This document shows positions 63,955 through 64,000 of a stretch of 64,000 nucleotides of DNA, piece by piece; within the stretch, counting starts at the first letter, position 1; each line of letters opens with the position of its first letter. Both the position numbers and the translations under genes were made by a program. The notes beneath the pieces were generated by a model. The model searched no databases. It was not told where the DNA came from and saw only the letters and a program-made list of their open reading frames with translations. The DNA lies in NCBI GenBank assembly GCA_031291275.1, contig JARLJJ010000435.1:1-64000 (forward strand). The letters run 5' to 3'. Source of the DNA: Formivibrio sp. (GTDB lineage Bacteria; Pseudomonadota; Gammaproteobacteria; Burkholderiales; Chitinibacteraceae).

Positions 63955-64000
63955 CATCGCGGGATAGTGAATCTGGCGCGGCGCGGGCCTGCGAAATGGA

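Overview
The window looks like the chromosome of a motile or recently motile, piliated, facultatively autotrophic betaproteobacterium. Gene content and order fit the Rhodocyclales / Dechloromonas-like group, but this is an inference from context with moderate confidence. Supporting signs are form II RubisCO with Calvin-cycle genes, the pyrG-kdsA-eno-ftsB order, ccoIS placed before ccoNOQPGH, a PHB-type acetoacetyl-CoA reductase, bacteriohemerythrins and the rimP-nusA-infB / rbfA-truB / rpsO-pnp translation block. No insertion sequence, prophage, CRISPR array, tRNA or rRNA gene was seen. Base composition is visibly GC-richer at both ends (the cbb operon and the last 7 kb) than in the 6-54 kb core.

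Layout. 0-5.6 kb: compact cbb operon (cbbM, cbbF, cbbP, cbbY, rpe, histidine phosphatase) with overlapping start/stop codons. 5.6-9.0 kb: small unknown genes, a PhzF-family gene, and a convergent MocR regulator with a strong dyad at its promoter. 9.0-13.5 kb (minus strand): pyrG, kdsA, eno, ftsB. 13.8-15.5 kb: phaB and a D-2-hydroxyacid dehydrogenase. 15.6-23.6 kb: complete cbb3 oxidase locus (ccoI, S, N, O, Q, P, G, H). 23.8-27.2 kb: dnaE. 27.3-30.8 kb: pyruvate formate-lyase and its activase behind a perfect FNR/ANR site. 30.9-37.7 kb: rmuC, an isolated flgA, prfC, a YecA/SEC-C protein, a HAD hydrolase and a DUF1015 protein. 37.8-46.6 kb (minus): pnp, rpsO, truB, rbfA, infB, nusA, rimP. 47-49.7 kb: a PilU-like ATPase, an ArsC/YffB-like protein and dapE. 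49.7-57.0 kb: apbC, a PsiF-repeat protein, a SulP transporter, a glycerophosphodiesterase, two tandem hemerythrins and tex. 57.3-64 kb: three co-directional genes for a predicted, poorly characterised peptide-tailoring system. These are transglutaminase + DUF2126 putative amidoligase, circularly permuted ATP-grasp + alpha-E, and a second transglutaminase.

How the genes fit together. The cbb operon supplies the regenerative and carboxylating steps of CO2 fixation plus two phosphatases that probably clear misfire or inhibitory sugar phosphates. The high-affinity cbb3 oxidase, the FNR-controlled pyruvate formate-lyase and the hemerythrins point to life across a low-oxygen gradient. The minus-strand block is core gene expression and RNA turnover. 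The most interesting system is the terminal transglutaminase/amidoligase/ATP-grasp/alpha-E cluster. Its enzyme chemistry (two amide-bond-forming ligase types plus two Cys-His-Asp transglutaminases) suggests synthesis or remodelling of a peptide-like molecule whose identity is unknown. A second pattern not explained by standard features is a set of genes (ccoI, dnaE, flgA and the ATP-grasp gene) whose -10-like hexamer lies 6-7 nt before the start codon with no Shine-Dalgarno, suggesting leaderless transcripts.
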